From Bacillus thuringiensis (lineage in GTDB: Bacteria; Bacillota; Bacilli; Bacillales; Bacillaceae_G): a stretch of DNA of 64,000 nt. The DNA is taken from contig NZ_CP012099.1 in NCBI RefSeq assembly GCF_001182785.1, forward strand, positions 3,904,501-3,968,500, read 5' to 3'. Positions 1-8,733 of this stretch are shown in pieces. The notes under the pieces are model-generated. The model worked only from the letters and a program-made list of their open reading frames with translations, was not told where the DNA came from and searched no databases. Made by a program: the position numbers and the translations under genes. Every line of letters begins with the position of its first letter. Position 1 is the stretch's first letter.

Positions 1-1
1 A

Positions 2-802
2 GATTATTTATCCGGGGTTGCCTTAGCAAAGGCACACTTTGAAACCATGCCACTTATTGCAGAAAATCATTTTTTACCGGATTATAAACAAATTGATGAC
101 TCTATCGCTGAGCAAGCAAAGTTAATGTTTTTAAACTATCCAAATAACCCTACCGGTGCTACTGCATCAAAAGATTTTTTTGATAAAACCATTCACTTTG
201 CTAATAAACATAATATATTAGTTGTTCACGATTTCGCTTACGGCGCTATCGGATTTGATGGTCAAAAACCTGTTAGTTTCTTGCAAGCAGATGGTGCCAA
301 AGATACAGGAATTGAAATTTACACTCTATCGAAAACTTTCAATATGGCTGGCTGGCGTATTGCTTTTGCAGTAGGGAATGAAAGTGTCATTGAAACCATT
401 AACCTATTGCAAGATCATATGTATGTTAGTATTTTTGGTGCAGTTCAAGATGCTGCCCGCGAAGCACTATTAAGTTCACAGTCTTGCGTAATAGACCTTG
501 TAAATAGTTACGAATCTCGAAGAAATGTCCTTATAGAAGCTTGTCATTCCATTGGTTGGAATGTTGATATTCCAAAAGGATCATTCTTTGCATGGCTTCC
601 TGTACCAGAGGGCTATACATCTGAGGAATTTTCTAATATTTTATTAGAAAAAGCACACGTTGCAGTTGCTCCAGGTGTTGGCTTCGGTGAGCACGGCGAA
701 GGTTATGTTCGCGTTGGGCTCCTGCATACAGAGGAGCGATTGCGGGAAGCAATTAATCGAATTGAGAAATTAAAAATTTTCAAAAAGCCATTGACAACAT
801 GA
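2..802 (+). CDS. mtnE: Pyridoxal-phosphate aminotransferase, 5' end missing (methionine salvage MtnE)
   Basis: The reading frame is open from base 2, upstream of the first ATG at 47, so the window cuts off the N-terminal part; about 266 residues remain. The fold type I aminotransferase signature is clear: NYPNNPTGA, HDFAYG, and SKTFNMAGWR with the lysine that binds PLP. In this position, directly before the SAM riboswitch and mtnW, the expected job is the last step of methionine salvage, transamination of 4-methylthio-2-oxobutanoate to methionine. Substrate assignment rests on context; the family alone would allow other amino acids. Confidence 0.85.
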   Translation, partial: DYLSGVALAKAHFETMPLIAENHFLPDYKQIDDSIAEQAKLMFLNYPNNPTGATASKDFFDKTIHFANKHNILVVHDFAYGAIGFDGQKPVSFLQADGAKDTGIEIYTLSKTFNMAGWRIAFAVGNESVIETINLLQDHMYVSIFGAVQDAAREALLSSQSCVIDLVNSYESRRNVLIEACHSIGWNVDIPKGSFFAWLPVPEGYTSEEFSNILLEKAHVAVAPGVGFGEHGEGYVRVGLLHTEERLREAINRIEKLKIFKKPLTT

Positions 803-856
803 AAAATATCTGACAAAATTCAGTTATCTTAAAAATTTAAACATTTCTAAATACTT

Positions 857-958
857 CTTATCAAGAGCAGGTGGAGGGACGAGCCCGACGAAGCCCGGCA
901 ACCGATCTACAATTGTAGACACGGTGCTAATTCTCGCAGCATTATGCTGACAGATAAG
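857..958 (+). promoter_or_regulatory. SAM-I (S-box) riboswitch upstream of mtnW
   Basis: The closing stem P1 is CTTATC at 857-862 pairing with GATAAG at 953-958. Between them lie the conserved elements AGAG, GGTGGAGGGAC, GCCCGACGAAGCCCGGCAACC, the variable hairpin and a GGTGCTAATTC segment, which are the classic S-box core. A Rho-independent hairpin follows. Known behaviour of the class: SAM binding favours termination, so mtnWXBD is expressed when SAM is low. Confidence 0.96.
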
Positions 959-972
959 GAGCTGGTTGTAAA

Positions 973-1003
973 AAAACCTCTCCTTAGCTGAGAGGTTTTT
1001 TTA
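973..1003 (+). terminator. Riboswitch-controlled terminator
   Basis: Stem AACCTCT (975-981) and AGAGGTT (991-997) is followed by a run of T. It lies between the S-box aptamer and the mtnW start, the normal expression platform for this riboswitch class. Confidence 0.92.
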
Positions 1004-1024
1004 TTTAACTAGGGGGTTATAACA

Positions 1025-2269
1025 ATGAGCGGAATTATAGCGACGTATTTAATTCATGACGATTCACATAACTTAGAAAAAAAGGCGGAACAAATTGCAC
1101 TCGGATTAACAATTGGTTCTTGGACTCATTTGCCACACTTATTACAAGAACAATTAAAACAGCATAAAGGCAACGTCATTCATATTGAGGAATTAGCTGA
1201 ACAAGAACATACGAATTCATATTTACGCAAAAAGGTAAAACGTGGGATTATTAAAATCGAATACCCGTTATTAAATTTCAGTCCAGACTTACCAGCGATT
1301 TTAACAACTACATTCGGAAAGCTATCCCTTGATGGCGAAGTAAAATTAATTGACTTAACTTTTTCAGACGAGTTAAAAAAACATTTTCCTGGTCCAAAAT
1401 TCGGGATAGATGGTATTCGAAACCTTTTACAAGTGCATGATCGTCCCCTTTTAATGAGTATTTTTAAAGGAATGATTGGACGAAATATTGGGTATTTAAA
1501 AACGCAATTACGTGATCAAGCAAGTGGTGGTGTAGATATAGTAAAAGATGATGAAATATTATTTGAAAATGCATTAACACCACTTACGAAACGCATTGTA
1601 TCTGGAAAAGAAGTTTTACAATCCGTATATGAAACATACGGACATAAAACGTTATATGCCGTAAATTTAACAGGACGAACTTTTGATTTAAAAGAAAATG
1701 CGAAACGTGCAGTGCAAGCTGGAGCTGATATTCTATTATTTAACGTATTTGCTTACGGACTAGATGTACTACAATCACTTGCAGAAGATGATGAAATCCC
1801 AGTTCCTATTATGGCACACCCTGCTGTAAGTGGTGCTTATTCGGCATCGAAGTTATATGGAATTTCATCTCCATTATTACTTGGAAAGCTACTACGTTAT
1901 GCTGGTGCAGATTTTTCTTTATTCCCGTCTCCATACGGAAGCGTTGCATTAGAAAAAGAAGAAGCTCTCAGCATTTCAAAATATTTAACTGAGGAAGATG
2001 CATTTTTCAAGAAAAGTTTTTCTGTCCCATCTGCGGGTATTCACCCTGGTTTCGTTCCCTTTATTGTACGAGATTTCGGTAAAGATGTTGTTATTAATGC
2101 TGGCGGCGGGATACATGGACATCCAAATGGAGCGCAAGGCGGTGGTAAAGCTTTCCGTACTGCAATTGATGCTACTTTGCAAAATAAACCACTCCATGAA
2201 GTAGATGACATAAATTTGCATAGTGCACTACAAATATGGGGAAATCCCTCTCATGAGGTGAAATTATGA
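1025..2269 (+). CDS. mtnW: 2,3-diketo-5-methylthiopentyl-1-phosphate enolase (RuBisCO-like protein)
   Basis: A 414-residue RuBisCO-like protein, the usual family length. The segment [10 protein letters not shown] carries the lysine (about K174) that is carbamylated and the acidic Mg ligands. It enolises diketomethylthiopentyl-1-phosphate in methionine salvage; it is not a carboxylase. The ATG at 1025 follows the purine-rich AGGGGG. It is the first gene of a tight mtnW-X-B-D run behind the S-box, and its end overlaps mtnX by 4 bp, implying translational coupling. Confidence 0.97.
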   Translation: MSGIIATYLIHDDSHNLEKKAEQIALGLTIGSWTHLPHLLQEQLKQHKGNVIHIEELAEQEHTNSYLRKKVKRGIIKIEYPLLNFSPDLPAILTTTFGKLSLDGEVKLIDLTFSDELKKHFPGPKFGIDGIRNLLQVHDRPLLMSIFKGMIGRNIGYLKTQLRDQASGGVDIVKDDEILFENALTPLTKRIVSGKEVLQSVYETYGHKTLYAVNLTGRTFDLKENAKRAVQAGADILLFNVFAYGLDVLQSLAEDDEIPVPIMAHPAVSGAYSASKLYGISSPLLLGKLLRYAGADFSLFPSPYGSVALEKEEALSISKYLTEEDAFFKKSFSVPSAGIHPGFVPFIVRDFGKDVVINAGGGIHGHPNGAQGGGKAFRTAIDATLQNKPLHEVDDINLHSALQIWGNPSHEVKL

Positions 2270-2925
2270 GTATTCAAGTATTTTGTGATTTCGATGGCAC
2301 GATTACAAATAATGATAACATTATGTCCATTATGGAAAAATTCGCACCACCAGAAGCTGAAGAAGTAAAGAATAGAATTTTATCACAAGAGCTATCTATT
2401 CAAGAAGGTGTTTCTCAATTATTTCGATTAATACCTACTCATCTGCACGATGAAATTATTCAATTTTTAATAGAAACTGCTGAAATTCGTAATGGTTTTC
2501 ATGAATTTATACAATTTGTAAATGAAAATAACATTTCTTTTTACGTTATATCAGGTGGAATGGATTTCTTCGTCTATCCACTCTTACAAGGGATCATTCC
2601 AAAAGAACAAATTTATTGTAATGAAACAGACTTTTCAAAAGAGTTCATTACAGTTAAATGGCCTCATTCTTGTGATGATCATTGTCAAAATTATTGCGGA
2701 TTATGTAAATCATCATTAATTCGTAAATTAAGTGATACAAATGACTTTCATATTGTAATTGGTGATTCTATTACTGATTTACAAGCTGCGAAACAAGCTG
2801 ATAAAGTATTCGCTCGCGACTTTCTTATTACAAAGTGCGAAGAAAATCATATTGCTTATACACCGTTTGAAACATTTCAAGATGTGCAAGCTGAATTAAA
2901 ACTTTTGTTGGAGGTGAGGGCATGA
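2266..2925 (+). CDS. mtnX: 2-hydroxy-3-keto-5-methylthiopentenyl-1-phosphate phosphatase
   Basis: 219-residue HAD phosphatase. Motif I is DFDGT with nucleophile D8 and acid D10; motif II is VISGG and motif IV is [11 protein letters not shown]. It removes phosphate from the MtnW product to give the acireductone used by MtnD. A CxxxC-type cluster ([12 protein letters not shown]) sits in the cap region and is typical of MtnX. It overlaps both neighbours by 4 bp (ATGA junctions), so it is translated as part of the operon. Confidence 0.96.
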   Translation: MSIQVFCDFDGTITNNDNIMSIMEKFAPPEAEEVKNRILSQELSIQEGVSQLFRLIPTHLHDEIIQFLIETAEIRNGFHEFIQFVNENNISFYVISGGMDFFVYPLLQGIIPKEQIYCNETDFSKEFITVKWPHSCDDHCQNYCGLCKSSLIRKLSDTNDFHIVIGDSITDLQAAKQADKVFARDFLITKCEENHIAYTPFETFQDVQAELKLLLEVRA

Positions 2926-3560
2926 AACAACTTTTTCGTCAGTGGTATGACTTGAGCGAGATAAAAAAAGAATTAACAACTCGAAATTGGTTCCCAGCAA
3001 CAAGTGGTAATATTTCTATAAAAGTTAGTCATGAGCCACTTACTTTTCTCATTACAGCAAGCGGTAAAGATAAAACAAAAACCACTCCAGATGATTTTCT
3101 ATTAGTAGATCATGTAGGAGTTCCCGTTTTAGAGACTGAATTACGCCCTTCAGCAGAAACAATATTGCATACACATATTTATAACAATACGAATGCTGGG
3201 TGCGTACTTCATGTTCATACAACTGATAATAATGTCATTACAAATTTATATAGTGATGCAGTTACCCTTCAAAATCAAGAAATTATTAAAGCTCTCGATA
3301 TTTGGGAAGAAGGTGCAACAATTCACATTCCTATTATCGAAAACCATGCCCATATCCCAACGCTTGGAGAAAACTTCCGAAAGCATATACAAGGTGATTC
3401 GGGAGCGGTATTAATCCGTAACCACGGTATTACCGTATGGGGCCGAGATAGCTTTGATGCAAAGAAGAGATTAGAAGCTTATGAGTTTTTATTCCAATTT
3501 CATATAAAACTATTATCAATTCAAGGAGGCGTTTCTAATGGCGCAAATTCGTATTCATGA
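2922..3560 (+). CDS. mtnB: Methylthioribulose-1-phosphate dehydratase
   Basis: 212-residue class II aldolase/adducin-family protein. Zinc ligands are visible as HVH (H97, H99) and RNHGITVWG (H168); SGKDKTK and SAETILH are also conserved. It dehydrates 5-methylthioribulose-1-phosphate to the diketo substrate of MtnW. The start ATG at 2922 has GGAGGTGAGGGC just upstream inside mtnX. Its 3' end overlaps the mtnD start by 23 bp, longer than the other junctions in the operon. Confidence 0.96.
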   Translation: MKQLFRQWYDLSEIKKELTTRNWFPATSGNISIKVSHEPLTFLITASGKDKTKTTPDDFLLVDHVGVPVLETELRPSAETILHTHIYNNTNAGCVLHVHTTDNNVITNLYSDAVTLQNQEIIKALDIWEEGATIHIPIIENHAHIPTLGENFRKHIQGDSGAVLIRNHGITVWGRDSFDAKKRLEAYEFLFQFHIKLLSIQGGVSNGANSYS

Positions 3561-4050
3561 AGTAAATACTCGTATTGAAAATGAAGTAGAAGTATCTAAA
3601 TTTCTACAAGAGGAAGGCGTTTTATATGAGAAATGGAATATTTCTAAACTTCCTACTCATTTAAATGAAAATTATTCTTTAACAGATGAAAACAAAGCTG
3701 AAATATTAGCTGTTTTTTCAAAAGAAATTGCTGATGTTTCAGCACGTCGAGGTTATAAAGCATATGATGTAATTTCACTTTCAAATAGCACACCTAACCT
3801 TGACGAATTATTAATTAATTTCCAAAAAGAACATCATCATACAGACGACGAAGTTCGCTTTATCGTCAGTGGTCATGGCATTTTCGCTATTGAAGGCAAA
3901 GATGGGAAATTCTTTGATGTTGAACTTGAGCCAGGCGATCTAATATCTGTTCCTGAAAATGCAAGACATTATTTTACCTTGCAAGATGATCGTCAAGTTG
4001 TAGCTATTCGTATTTTTGTGACAACTGAAGGCTGGGTTCCAATCTATTAA
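3538..4050 (+). CDS. mtnD: Acireductone dioxygenase
   Basis: 170-residue cupin. Metal ligands follow the ARD pattern: H99, H101, E105 in [10 protein letters not shown] and H144 in NARHYF. It oxidises the acireductone to formate and 4-methylthio-2-oxobutanoate (Fe form), which MtnE aminates to methionine. The ATG at 3538 has AAGGAGG about 8 bases upstream, inside the mtnB end. It is the last gene of the operon; a strong hairpin terminator follows at 4131. Confidence 0.97.
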   Translation: MAQIRIHEVNTRIENEVEVSKFLQEEGVLYEKWNISKLPTHLNENYSLTDENKAEILAVFSKEIADVSARRGYKAYDVISLSNSTPNLDELLINFQKEHHHTDDEVRFIVSGHGIFAIEGKDGKFFDVELEPGDLISVPENARHYFTLQDDRQVVAIRIFVTTEGWVPIY

Positions 4051-4130
4051 GGTAGTTAGTTGAATAAAAGGACTTGGACCCCCTTTTCCAAACTTTTATT
4101 CACTCTACATATATACATCCTCCTATGGAA

Positions 4131-4170
4131 CAGGCTTATTTCACTTTTGAAATAAGCCTGATTTTTTATT
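4131..4170 (+). terminator. Terminator of the mtn operon
   Basis: A 13-bp perfect stem, CAGGCTTATTTCA (4131-4143) with its complement at 4148-4160, has a CTTT loop and a T-rich tail. A weaker inverted repeat (GAATAAAAG at 4062, CTTTTATTC at 4093) precedes it. Confidence 0.9.
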
Positions 4171-4338
4171 TACTCAAAAGTACCATTTCACCACAAATTT
4201 AACGTCTTGATTTTTCAAGTGTATTTTTCGAACATTTTTTGAACATTTATTGAATTTTTTCTGAAAATTCTGTTTTGTATGTGATATACTACAATTAACT
4301 AAGAAGGAAAATAATATCGCAAACAGAGGGGGATAATC

Positions 4339-4614
4339 ATGAGCTTACTTATCGCACTTATACTTGGAGTTACATGTGGAGCATTTCCTGTTATTTTAGG
4401 AGCTATTATGGAAGAGTTAGAAATTGGTGTTTTAGGATTTGTCGCATCTTGTGTAAGCGCTTTATTGTTTGGTTTATTCGGCGCTATTCCTGTTTCAATT
4501 CTGTGTGCTTTTTATATAATACGCCATGCTCGTACAAAACAATTTGGTCCTAATCACATCGCACAAATTATCCCATTCCCGGTTGAACGGTGCCGCCGCG
4601 CTTCTAACTTATAA
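4339..4614 (+). CDS. Small two-helix membrane protein, unknown function
   Basis: 91 residues. Two hydrophobic segments, roughly residues 3-25 and 30-62, are separated by an acidic EELE turn, and a short basic tail rich in R and H follows. I do not recognise the family. The start is supported by AGAGGGGG 7 bases before the ATG. A possible promoter is CTGAAA with an 18-bp spacer and TATACT just upstream. It stands alone, with its own terminator, convergent with the next gene. Confidence 0.72.
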   Translation: MSLLIALILGVTCGAFPVILGAIMEELEIGVLGFVASCVSALLFGLFGAIPVSILCAFYIIRHARTKQFGPNHIAQIIPFPVERCRRASNL

Positions 4615-4639
4615 TTATAAAAATTAAAGATGACTAAAT

Positions 4640-4675
4640 AAATAAAAGTCCTCAAATGAGGACTTTTATTTATTT
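4640..4675. terminator. Bidirectional terminator
   Basis: Perfect stem AAATAAAAGTCCTC (4640-4653) and GAGGACTTTTATTT (4658-4671), with A and T runs on both sides. It serves the + gene ending at 4614 and the - gene ending at 4666. Confidence 0.9.
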
Positions 4676-4998
4676 TCTTCTAGAAATTGAAACAATTCTT
4701 GTAGATGTAGGGCATCTTCACCATAGCTAACAGATACATGAAATATACCGTCAATCTCAGCTTGCATATAAAGATCCACTCCATCACGATCATATTTCAA
4801 TGCCAAATAAAATTCCATTTCTTCTAACATCTTTTTAGAGGTTCGAATTACATAATGCCCTTTCTCATCTCTTCCATATTCAAATTCTGGTTCAAAATCA
4901 TATTTTTGTTTAAAAGCTCCTTTTTGTTTTTCATTAATTTTCATACAAGTAGCTCGCTGTACAGTATCAATCATCTCATCAAACTTTTGAAGGTCCAC
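4666..4998 (-). CDS. Hypothetical cytoplasmic protein (110 aa)
   Basis: 110 residues, acidic, no signal or membrane segment, mixed alpha/beta composition. I cannot name the family. It starts only 5 bp after the end of the ykwC-type dehydrogenase and ends in a shared terminator, so it is the last gene of a three-gene run (serine hydrolase, dehydrogenase, this one). The ATG at 4998 is preceded by GGGGG at 5 to 12 bases. Function unknown. Confidence 0.75.
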   Translation of the reverse strand: MDLQKFDEMIDTVQRATCMKINEKQKGAFKQKYDFEPEFEYGRDEKGHYVIRTSKKMLEEMEFYLALKYDRDGVDLYMQAEIDGIFHVSVSYGEDALHLQELFQFLEENK

Positions 4999-5003
4999 CT
5001 CGT

Positions 5004-5882
5004 TTACCCCCTTATATATTTTTTATATAATACTTGTGTTCCACTATTTTCTTCGCCATCCTTAATTAACTCTTCATACAATTCTTTCGCCAAACTTAAG
5101 CCCGGGACTGGTAATTGTAATTTTTCTGCTTCCTCTAAAGCAATTTTCATATCTTTCATAAAATGCTTCACATAAAATCCTGGCTCAAAGTCTCCTTTTA
5201 ACATTCGAGGAGCTAAATTACTTAATGACCAGCTACCTGCTGCCCCTGTTGAAATACTCTCTAACACTTTATCTGGATTCAATCCAGCCTTCTTCGCGTA
5301 AGCAACAGCCTCACATACTCCAATCATATTGGAAGCAATCGCAATTTGATTGCACATTTTTGTATGTTGTCCACTCCCAGCTGGTCCTTGTAATTGAATG
5401 TTTGTTCCTAACTTTTCAAGTAAAGGTAAGCATCTATCATATATTTCTTTCTCTCCACCTACCATAATTGCGAGTTTTGCTTCTTTCGCACCAACATCTC
5501 CTCCTGAGACAGGTGCATCTAACGTATATATATTTTTGCTTTTTGCAACTTCATTAATACGTTTTGCTAAAGTAGGTGTAGATGTCGTAAAGTCAATTGC
5601 TATCGTACCTTCTTTTGCATGTTCTATAATTCCTTCTATACCAAAATACACTTCTTCTACATCATGTGGATATCCAACCATTGTCATTACAACATCAACT
5701 TGCTTCACTAACTCTTTTGGCGTATCACACCATTGTGCACCATCTTGCACTAAAGAATCTGTTTTTGCTTTCGTTCTATTATATACATATACTTTATGAC
5801 CATCTTGCATTAAGTGATAAGCCATACTTTTTCCCATTACGCCAATACCAATGAAACCTATTGATAAAGTTTTATGTTCCAT
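5004..5882 (-). CDS. ykwC: NAD(P)-dependent 3-hydroxyisobutyrate dehydrogenase-family protein (YkwC-like)
   Basis: 292 residues. An N-terminal Rossmann fold has GFIGIGVMGKSMA, then TTSTP and the substrate motif DAPVSGGDVGA, and GQHTKMCNQ with the catalytic lysine near residue 175. This is the beta-hydroxyacid dehydrogenase family, and the closest named relative I recall is B. subtilis YkwC. The true substrate is not known. It sits 4 bp after the upstream serine hydrolase and 5 bp before a hypothetical gene, so the three are probably co-transcribed. Confidence 0.9.
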   Translation of the reverse strand: MEHKTLSIGFIGIGVMGKSMAYHLMQDGHKVYVYNRTKAKTDSLVQDGAQWCDTPKELVKQVDVVMTMVGYPHDVEEVYFGIEGIIEHAKEGTIAIDFTTSTPTLAKRINEVAKSKNIYTLDAPVSGGDVGAKEAKLAIMVGGEKEIYDRCLPLLEKLGTNIQLQGPAGSGQHTKMCNQIAIASNMIGVCEAVAYAKKAGLNPDKVLESISTGAAGSWSLSNLAPRMLKGDFEPGFYVKHFMKDMKIALEEAEKLQLPVPGLSLAKELYEELIKDGEENSGTQVLYKKYIRG

Positions 5883-5886
5883 TTTC

Positions 5887-7023
5887 TCATCCCCTTTGTT
5901 CTAATAAATCATTTACCATCTTTCGAAACTCTTTATTAAAGTCATCATCCATACTATTTTTCACATTTGAAAATAACATAACAAAAATCCCTTTTTCTTT
6001 ATTAAAATTATTGAAAGTGTTCCAACCAGATAATACACCATGATTATGAAAATAATCTGGATATATATAAAAACTAAATGCATATTTCCGTTCTGCTGAA
6101 GGCGAAAACATTGCTTGTATACTTTGTTCAGAAAGAAGTTTTCCATTTATAATTGCTTCGTCTAACTTCTTCATATCTCCAACTGTCGTATACATCTCAC
6201 CGCAACCATATAGCCAATCCATGCCTAACTTCTGCGCTGGTACAAGTTCTTGATCTTTTTTCACATAACCCTTTGTAAAATTTTTATCTCCAGGTACCAT
6301 ATTTCCCATACCGGATTCATGCATATCTGCTTTTACAAATATGTTTTCTTTTATGTAATCTCCTAAAGGTTTTTTCGATATATGTTCTATTATATAAGCA
6401 AGCACCATATAATTATAATCTGTATATCTCCAACCTGTTCCTGCAGGAAATTCTAAATTTTGACGTCCAATCCAATTAATTAACTGTAAACGGGAAGCAG
6501 CATTCACATTGCCTTTTGCGTGTTCAGGTAAACCAGAGGTATGTGTTAATAAATGATATAGCGTAATATTTTTATTCTCCGGAAATGAAGGAATATATTT
6601 ATTTACATTATCTTGAATATTCAATTTCCCTTGTTCTTGCAACTGTAAAATAGATGTGGCAACAACTGTTTTCGTAATAGAACCGATACGATATTTTGTT
6701 TGAGGTGTATTTTCTATTTTATTTTGAACATCAGCATACCCATATCCTTTATTCAATATAACACGCTCTTTATCTGTTACCAAAACTGTTCCATTGAATT
6801 GCTTTCCGACTAAATATTGATCTAATTTTTGAGATATGCTAGCATAATCAATTTGTTGCTCTTCTTTTTCTTCTATATTCCCTTGTACTTCCGATTCAAT
6901 AGTAGGATTCACTTTAGTTGTTAATACAGTGTTTTCCTTTATATTAGGGCTAACAAGAAAATAGTATACTCCGCCGCCAACTATAACAGACAGTGAAGCC
7001 ATTATCATTACTTTTTTTATCAT
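5887..7023 (-). CDS. Membrane-anchored beta-lactamase-family serine hydrolase (PBP4*/class C fold)
   Basis: 378 residues from the ATG at 7023, chosen because GGAGG lies 6 bases upstream; a longer frame to 7080 lacks a site. One N-terminal membrane segment (residues 5-23) is followed by a charged linker and the catalytic domain. The SxxK motif is SITK at 115-118. Where class C enzymes have YxN, this protein reads RYTDYNY, a YxD form seen in some esterases and peptidases of the S12 group. Likely extracytoplasmic, acting on peptidoglycan peptides or esters; resistance to beta-lactams is not implied. Confidence 0.85.
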   Translation of the reverse strand: MIKKVMIMASLSVIVGGGVYYFLVSPNIKENTVLTTKVNPTIESEVQGNIEEKEEQQIDYASISQKLDQYLVGKQFNGTVLVTDKERVILNKGYGYADVQNKIENTPQTKYRIGSITKTVVATSILQLQEQGKLNIQDNVNKYIPSFPENKNITLYHLLTHTSGLPEHAKGNVNAASRLQLINWIGRQNLEFPAGTGWRYTDYNYMVLAYIIEHISKKPLGDYIKENIFVKADMHESGMGNMVPGDKNFTKGYVKKDQELVPAQKLGMDWLYGCGEMYTTVGDMKKLDEAIINGKLLSEQSIQAMFSPSAERKYAFSFYIYPDYFHNHGVLSGWNTFNNFNKEKGIFVMLFSNVKNSMDDDFNKEFRKMVNDLLEQRG

Positions 7024-7081
7024 ATTGATCCTCCATAATTCCTTCGCTAAAAATTGTCCCCCTATTCTATTATCAAACAAT

Positions 7082-7110
7082 AAAAAAAAATCGCAACAAT
7101 TTGTTGCGAA
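7082..7110 (-). terminator. Terminator of the GGDEF gene
   Basis: TCGCAACAA (7091-7099) and TTGTTGCGA (7101-7109) form the stem. On the - strand a run of nine T follows, just after the stop at 7114. Confidence 0.85.
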
Positions 7111-7113
7111 AAA

Positions 7114-8406
7114 TTACATTTTTTCTTTTCTATACACACATACTTGATTCTTGCCATTTTTTTTCGCTTCATATAATGCAATGTCCGCTCGTTGCATTAA
7201 TTCTTCTCTTGTAGTTCCTTGTTCATATAACGCAACTCCAAAGCTAGCTGTTAACTTCGAAATTCCAGTGAATTGCTTTGTTTCAATGAAGAATCGTAAT
7301 GACTCCGCAACTTGAAATGCTTCCTTTTCTACTGTATTTGTCACTAATATAATGAATTCTTCTCCTCCCCATCTTGCAAATACATGTTGCTGCTCCACTT
7401 TAGATTTCATAAGCTCTGCAAGTTGTATTAATGCCAAATCACCAAAATCATGACCATATGTGTCATTAACTGTTTTAAAATTATCTATATCAAATAAAAT
7501 AATTGCTATTTTCTCATCACTACGTATTACCTTTTCCCACTCTACCTCTAGTATTTGTTGAAACTTTAAACGATTATAAATCTCTGTCAATGAATCTACC
7601 ATAGCAAGTCTTTCTTGCTCTTGATAGATTTCATCTAATTCTGTAATTTCCGTGCACTTTACAATAAATCTTGATAAATCTTCTGGCAATGGTGTCGCAC
7701 GTAATAGAAAAGTAGATACTGCCCCTTCATAATTTGACATCTTAATTCTTCTACCACTTGATAAAGTATCGTCTAGCCATGTTATATCATGCGTCGTCGA
7801 GTAGTATCCATTTTCTCTAATAAAATGTTCAGCAAATACTAAATGTTGCTCACGATAGGCAAACAAATCTTCATATCCGAAAAACGTTAAAAAATTTGTA
7901 TTACAATCAACAATCTCATCATCTTCTACTATAAATAATAAATCATTTTGAAAATCAAACATCGTTTGAAGCAGTTCCTGCTGCAAACTAACTTGCCTTA
8001 CTAAAGAAAGTTGATACAAACTCTTATTCACTTCTTCTAACACTGCTTGCGGAGTTACAGGAGCTATTACAATATTACGTATTCCTAATGCAAGTACATC
8101 TGTAAATTCTTTTGTTATTTGTTGATCCCAAATGACAATGAATGTACTTTGCTGGGTATACATATTCTTAATATATTTTATTTGAGAATATTCTGTTACA
8201 TACATAATTATAATGTGTGGTTTCGTTCTTTGAAATAATAGTTCGCCCTCTTCAAAACTATTTGCTATAAACATACATTTTGGATGGATATTTTCTATCG
8301 TTTGTTGGTGTTTACATCCATTTTCTATATAAAGGACATTTAACTGCAGATCTTGTAACACATTTTGGAAAACCGTATTCTCTAATAAAAAATGTAGTAT
8401 GTTCAT
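7114..8406 (-). CDS. PAS-GGDEF diguanylate cyclase with an N-terminal receiver-like region
   Basis: 430 residues from the ATG at 8406 (a GTG lies just before it; the ribosome site is weak for both). Residues 1 to about 135 look like a divergent receiver fold (IIIMYVTEY, FIVIWDQ, NIVIAPVTP). A PAS domain follows (LLFIVEDDEIVDCN) and then a GGDEF domain with active-site GGEEF at 348-352 (counted from the GTG). The inhibitory site RxxD upstream of GGEEF is not conserved (E and H replace R and D), so product inhibition by c-di-GMP through the primary I-site is not expected. No membrane segment is visible. Probably makes c-di-GMP in response to a cytosolic cue. Confidence 0.9.
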   Translation of the reverse strand: MNILHFLLENTVFQNVLQDLQLNVLYIENGCKHQQTIENIHPKCMFIANSFEEGELLFQRTKPHIIIMYVTEYSQIKYIKNMYTQQSTFIVIWDQQITKEFTDVLALGIRNIVIAPVTPQAVLEEVNKSLYQLSLVRQVSLQQELLQTMFDFQNDLLFIVEDDEIVDCNTNFLTFFGYEDLFAYREQHLVFAEHFIRENGYYSTTHDITWLDDTLSSGRRIKMSNYEGAVSTFLLRATPLPEDLSRFIVKCTEITELDEIYQEQERLAMVDSLTEIYNRLKFQQILEVEWEKVIRSDEKIAIILFDIDNFKTVNDTYGHDFGDLALIQLAELMKSKVEQQHVFARWGGEEFIILVTNTVEKEAFQVAESLRFFIETKQFTGISKLTASFGVALYEQGTTREELMQRADIALYEAKKNGKNQVCVYRKEKM

Positions 8407-8623
8407 CACTAGTCTTCACTCACTTCATATATCTTGTTCTACTGAATTCCTCACAAACATTTTTAAAAGGCTGTTCTCCAATAAACTTTAATTTGTGAGA
8501 GATACATATTAACAAGCTAATTGAGAATGTTATCTTCCCTTTTCACTCTATAAATTCCTTTTTTAGTGTATGATTATAGGAATTATATCGTTTGTATGAA
8601 TGCCCTAGCTTATTTCTTAAAAC

Positions 8624-8681
8624 TTGACAATTAAAATAAAGATATTATATTCTTAAATTCGATAACTTACAAAATGTAAGT
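8624..8681 (+). promoter_or_regulatory. Promoter and TTAC-N5-GTAA operator of the nitroreductase gene
   Basis: TTGACA at 8624-8629 and TATATT at 8646-8651, 16-bp spacer. Just downstream of the expected start point is the inverted repeat ACTTAC-AAAAT-GTAAGT (8665-8681). MarR/DUF24-type thiol and quinone sensors control YodC-like nitroreductases in B. subtilis; the repeat is a plausible site for such a repressor, by inference. The rest of the 324-bp gap (8410-8733) holds only an AATTCCT/AGGAATT repeat (8553, 8578) and no gene I can support. Confidence 0.6.
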
Positions 8682-8733
8682 AATATACATTGCGTTTTCC
8701 TGATAATTTTATATACAATTTGGAGGATATATA

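Noticed and set aside
4062..4101. GAATAAAAG/CTTTTATTC inverted repeat after mtnD
   Set aside because: Long loop, weak A/T arms and no T run; the stronger hairpin at 4131-4160 explains termination.
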